The notes below the pieces were generated by a model that worked only from the letters and a program-made list of their open reading frames with translations, was not told where the DNA came from and did no database searches. This document shows, in pieces, positions 6,646 through 8,465 of a stretch of 8,465 nucleotides of DNA; within the stretch, counting starts at the first letter, position 1; the number at the start of each line of letters is the position of its first letter. The DNA lies in the NCBI GenBank assembly GCA_031268395.1, contig JAIRXI010000348.1:1-8465 (forward strand). Direction: 5' to 3'. This DNA is from Tannerella sp. GTDB taxonomy: Bacteria; Bacteroidota; Bacteroidia; Bacteroidales; Tannerellaceae. Both the position numbers and the translations under genes were made by a program.

Positions 6646-7215
6646 GTGCGCACGGTCGTCATTGGCTTGTTTTTGGGGATATGCGTGTCGTGTGTGGAAT
6701 ATACGGTGCCCAAGCCTCGCGGTCTTTACCGGATTGATATTCCCGAAGCGCATTACAGGGAGTTTTCCGCAGACGGTTTGCCTTGTACATTCAAGGTCTC
6801 CCGGCTGGTTACAGTCGAACTGCCGTCACAGGAAACGTCTGCCGCCGGATGGGTCAATCTTTCGTACGAGACGCTGGCTGCCAAAGTGTACTGCAGCTAT
6901 TGCGAAATCACTCCGGAGACGCTCCCGGCCGTTGTGGAGGAATGCCGGACGGTCGCCCTCCGCAGTGCGAGAAATGCAACCGCCATCACGGAACAGCATT
7001 ATGAAAACCGGGACATTCGCTTGTATGCCACGCTACTCAGGATGGCCGGCGAATCGGCTTCTCCGATCCGGTTTATGCTGACGGACAGCGTCCGCTGTTT
7101 TTTTCGCGGCGCACTCTATTATCAATGCAGGGTGGATGCCGATTCGCTGGCGCCGGTGACCGACTATGTGGGCGAAGACATCGTCGAACTGATTCAATCC
7201 TTTCAATGGAAATAA
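6646..7215 (+). CDS. gldD: Gliding-motility lipoprotein GldD
   Basis: A 189-residue predicted lipoprotein. The N-terminus MRTVVIGLFLGICVSC is a lipoprotein signal, with Cys16 as the probable lipidated residue (a second Cys at 13 is possible). The family signature is PKPRGLYRIDIPEAHY (22-37), a proline- and arginine-containing segment directly after the signal, and the C-terminal VGEDIVELIQSFQW motif is also GldD-like. Length is normal. The start is GTG, 3 bp after the gldE stop, and no ATG would keep the signal peptide. GldD is required for gliding in Flavobacterium johnsoniae; its molecular role is unsettled. Tight spacing on both sides indicates one operon with gldE and the phosphopantetheinyl transferase. 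Confidence 0.88.
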   Translation: MRTVVIGLFLGICVSCVEYTVPKPRGLYRIDIPEAHYREFSADGLPCTFKVSRLVTVELPSQETSAAGWVNLSYETLAAKVYCSYCEITPETLPAVVEECRTVALRSARNATAITEQHYENRDIRLYATLLRMAGESASPIRFMLTDSVRCFFRGALYYQCRVDADSLAPVTDYVGEDIVELIQSFQWK

Positions 7216-7218
7216 CCT

Positions 7219-7842
7219 ATGCCGGCGCTGCAAACATCTGTCTATCCGCTGTGGGGCATCTGGAAAATTGAGGAGGGCTGGGAAGAGTTGCTTGCCTTGT
7301 CGGAACGGCCGGAGGTCTACCTTCCATTCCTGAACGGCAGCAAATCAGACAGCAGAAAAGCCGAATGGCTGGCCGTCCGGATGCTTCTGCGGGAATTGAC
7401 CGGAAGCGAAACGCGGATTGCCTATCGCGCCAGCGGAGCGCCTTACCTGCCCGATACGCCGTATCACATCAGCATTTCACACACGAAAGGCTACGCTGCC
7501 GTACTGCTTCATCCGGACTGTCCGCCGGGCATCGACCTGGAATACCGTTCGGAACGCATCCGGAAACTGAAACAGCGTTTTCTGACCGGACCGGAGTTGC
7601 ATCTGCTGGATGGGAATCCGGGAACCGACGAACTGTTAATCTGCTGGAGTGCCAAGGAAACGGCCTTCAAAATGACGGGGAAACGGATCGCCGACTGGCG
7701 AAAAGACCTGCACATCCTTGCCTGTGATTTCTCCGGAAACGACGGGTTCCTGACCGTACGGGAGACGTTGACGCCCCAGTCCGCCACGTATCGAATCCGG
7801 TACAGCGTCGCGCCCGATTTCGTACTTACCCGTTTCCCGTAA
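7219..7842 (+). CDS. 4'-phosphopantetheinyl transferase, Sfp superfamily
   Basis: A 207-residue enzyme that moves the phosphopantetheine arm from coenzyme A to a serine of acyl- or peptidyl-carrier proteins. Sfp-family motifs are in order: HISISHTKG (83-91), the metal-binding PGIDLE with Asp106 and Glu108 (103-108), and WSAKETAFK (143-151) with catalytic Glu147 and Lys151. Length fits the single-chain Sfp type rather than the short trimeric AcpS type. No polyketide or non-ribosomal peptide genes are nearby, so the likely substrate is the fatty-acid acyl carrier protein; this is inference. ATG start 3 bp after the gldD stop, last gene of the operon. No strong terminator follows, only weak hairpins at 7878-7910 and 7965-7988. 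Confidence 0.92.
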   Translation: MPALQTSVYPLWGIWKIEEGWEELLALSERPEVYLPFLNGSKSDSRKAEWLAVRMLLRELTGSETRIAYRASGAPYLPDTPYHISISHTKGYAAVLLHPDCPPGIDLEYRSERIRKLKQRFLTGPELHLLDGNPGTDELLICWSAKETAFKMTGKRIADWRKDLHILACDFSGNDGFLTVRETLTPQSATYRIRYSVAPDFVLTRFP

Positions 7843-7847
7843 GAAAT

Positions 7848-7970
7848 TCAGACTTTCCATGCCTCCGGTTCATTTGCGGATGATGGCACATACTGCTCAA
7901 GCATCATTCCAAAATGTCCGTTTTCCCCGGAATCCCCTACTGTTTGTCGCCAATTCCGAACTCGTGACAT
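7848..7970 (-). CDS. Possible 40-residue hypothetical protein, convergent to the transferase gene
   Basis: The minus strand has an ATG at 7970 and 40 sense codons to a TGA at 7850-7848, ending 5 bp from the stop of the transferase gene. The product starts MSRVRNWRQTVGDSG and ends SANEPEAWKV, a composition that looks like a protein. No signal peptide, membrane segment or family is recognised and no promoter motif is clear. It lies downstream of the 21-bp array when read leftward, so it could be part of the same repeat-associated element. It could equally be chance or a remnant of a longer gene. Confidence 0.3.
   Translation of the reverse strand: MSRVRNWRQTVGDSGENGHFGMMLEQYVPSSANEPEAWKV
7878..7910. 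repeat. Weak hairpin after the transferase gene
   Basis: GGATGATG (7878-7885) pairs with CATCATTCC (7902-7910) with a single bulged base and a 16-nt loop. No T-run follows, so termination is doubtful. Confidence 0.3.
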
Positions 7971-7988
7971 GACGACTGCGGCATGTCA
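7965..7988. repeat. 7-bp inverted repeat
   Basis: TGACATG (7965-7971) and CATGTCA (7982-7988) are perfect complements around a 10-nt loop. It covers the proposed start of the leftward 40-codon ORF and lies about 55 bp before the tandem array. It may be a transcript end or a binding site. Confidence 0.4.
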
Positions 7989-8043
7989 GTTTGATAAGCA
8001 TCCCAAATGCACCGTCAAAAACACAGGGTTTTGCTGGTGATCC

Positions 8044-8368
8044 TCTTTGGCCCAAAGACGGTTGTCTTTGCACCAAAGACAGTTGTCTTTACTCCAAAGA
8101 GAGTTGTCTTTGCTCTAAAGACAGTTGTCTTTACTCCAAAGAGAGTTGTCTTTGCTCTAAAGAGAGTTGTCTTTGCTCCAAAGAGAGTTGTCTTTGCTCT
8201 AAAGACAGTTGTCTTTGCTCCAAAGACAGTTGTCTTTTCTCCAAAGAGAGTTGTCTTTGCTCTAAAGACAGTTGTCTTTGCTCTAAAGACAGTTGTCTTT
8301 GCACCAAAGACAGTTGTCTTTGCGCTAAAGACAGTTGTCTTTGGCCCAAAGACGGTTGTCTATTGGCG
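8044..8368. repeat. Tandem array of a 21-bp near-palindromic unit, about 15 copies
   Basis: Fourteen full 21-bp units run head to tail from 8054 to 8347. A decayed fifteenth follows at 8348-8368, and a half unit precedes at 8044-8053. Each unit is AAAGACAGTTGTCTTT plus a 5-nt variable segment such as GCTCC, GCTCT, ACTCC or GCACC. AAAGACA and TGTCTTT are perfect inverted arms around GT. The junction TCTTTG..CAAAGA forms a second dyad centred on the 5-nt segment. AAAGA and TTGTCTTT are invariant in units 1-14; changes fall at unit position 6 (C or G), position 7 and positions 17-21. There are no indels, so the period is exactly 21 bp, two helical turns. Units 2-3 (8075-8116) and 4-5 (8117-8158) are identical 42-bp blocks, a sign of recent local duplication. 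Function unknown. Confidence 0.97.
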
Positions 8369-8415
8369 AAAAACAGGCGCTCCGGAGACACGTATGCATA
8401 AAATCGCACTGCGCA

Positions 8416-8449
8416 CAGGATAATCATGGGTCGATTCCTTTTTATCCTG
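8416..8449. repeat. 8-bp inverted repeat beyond the array
   Basis: CAGGATAA (8416-8423) and TTATCCTG (8442-8449) are exact reverse complements with an 18-nt loop. An ATG at 8426 inside the loop opens a short frame (MGRFLFILKSHYL) that runs off the window, too short to judge. Confidence 0.4.
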
Positions 8450-8465
8450 AAAAGTCATTACCTTT

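Noticed and set aside
6085..6753. Minus-strand ORF opposite gldE
   Set aside because: Shadow of the GldE CBS and C-terminal domains.
8044..8368. CRISPR array
   Set aside because: The 21-bp units are contiguous with only 5 variable bases; there are no unique spacers of about 30 bp, no leader and no cas genes.
7991..8401. Cys-rich heptad-repeat protein as a firm gene call
   Set aside because: TTG start with no translation signal, and other frames through the same repeats are equally open.
8426..8465. Start of a rightward gene at the window edge
   Set aside because: Only 13 codons are visible, the ATG lies in the loop of an inverted repeat, and no promoter motif precedes it.

Overview
The window looks like a chromosomal segment of a member of the Bacteroidota, most likely order Bacteroidales. 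The reasons are the gene set (RNase G, an HU/IHF-type protein, MutY, Ssb, GldE, GldD and an Sfp-type phosphopantetheinyl transferase, in an order I recognise from that group), several upstream TAnnTTTG -7 promoter motifs, the lack of Shine-Dalgarno sequences, and A/T-rich leaders. A Tannerella- or Parabacteroides-like host is my guess and is not demonstrated.

Layout. Positions 1-483 are AT-rich and contain no convincing gene. They hold a possible leftward gene start at the very edge, a plus-strand hairpin plus T-tract with no visible gene to terminate, and small CTGTCC/GGACAG repeats. Positions 484-3536 are transcribed leftward. In transcription order they carry an HU/IHF-family protein, a 29-codon very basic protein resembling bS22/mS38, a perfect 16-bp inverted repeat, ribonuclease G, and a secreted alpha/beta-hydrolase (esterase) that ends in a terminator. 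Positions 3698-7842 are transcribed rightward: mutY, then ssb with its own promoter and a perfect DnaA-box sequence, then gldE, gldD and the phosphopantetheinyl transferase, the last three separated by only 3 bp each. HU and mutY diverge from a 161-bp region with a -7 motif facing each way.

The main genes are core housekeeping. They cover nucleoid structure, translation, RNA processing, base-excision repair of 8-oxoG:A mispairs, ssDNA protection, envelope proteins tied to gliding or secretion, and carrier-protein activation. rng, gldE and gldD start with GTG, TTG and GTG.

The unusual part is the right end, 7843-8465. A possible 40-codon leftward ORF is followed by about 15 head-to-tail copies of a 21-bp unit with no indels. 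Each unit contains the near-palindrome AAAGACAGTTGTCTTT, and the junction between units forms a second dyad. The two outermost units share a variant absent from all interior units. The array is open in several reading frames at once, so it is more likely a structural or binding-site array, or a mobile repeat, than a gene. This is the best candidate in the window for something undescribed; its function cannot be read from sequence alone.
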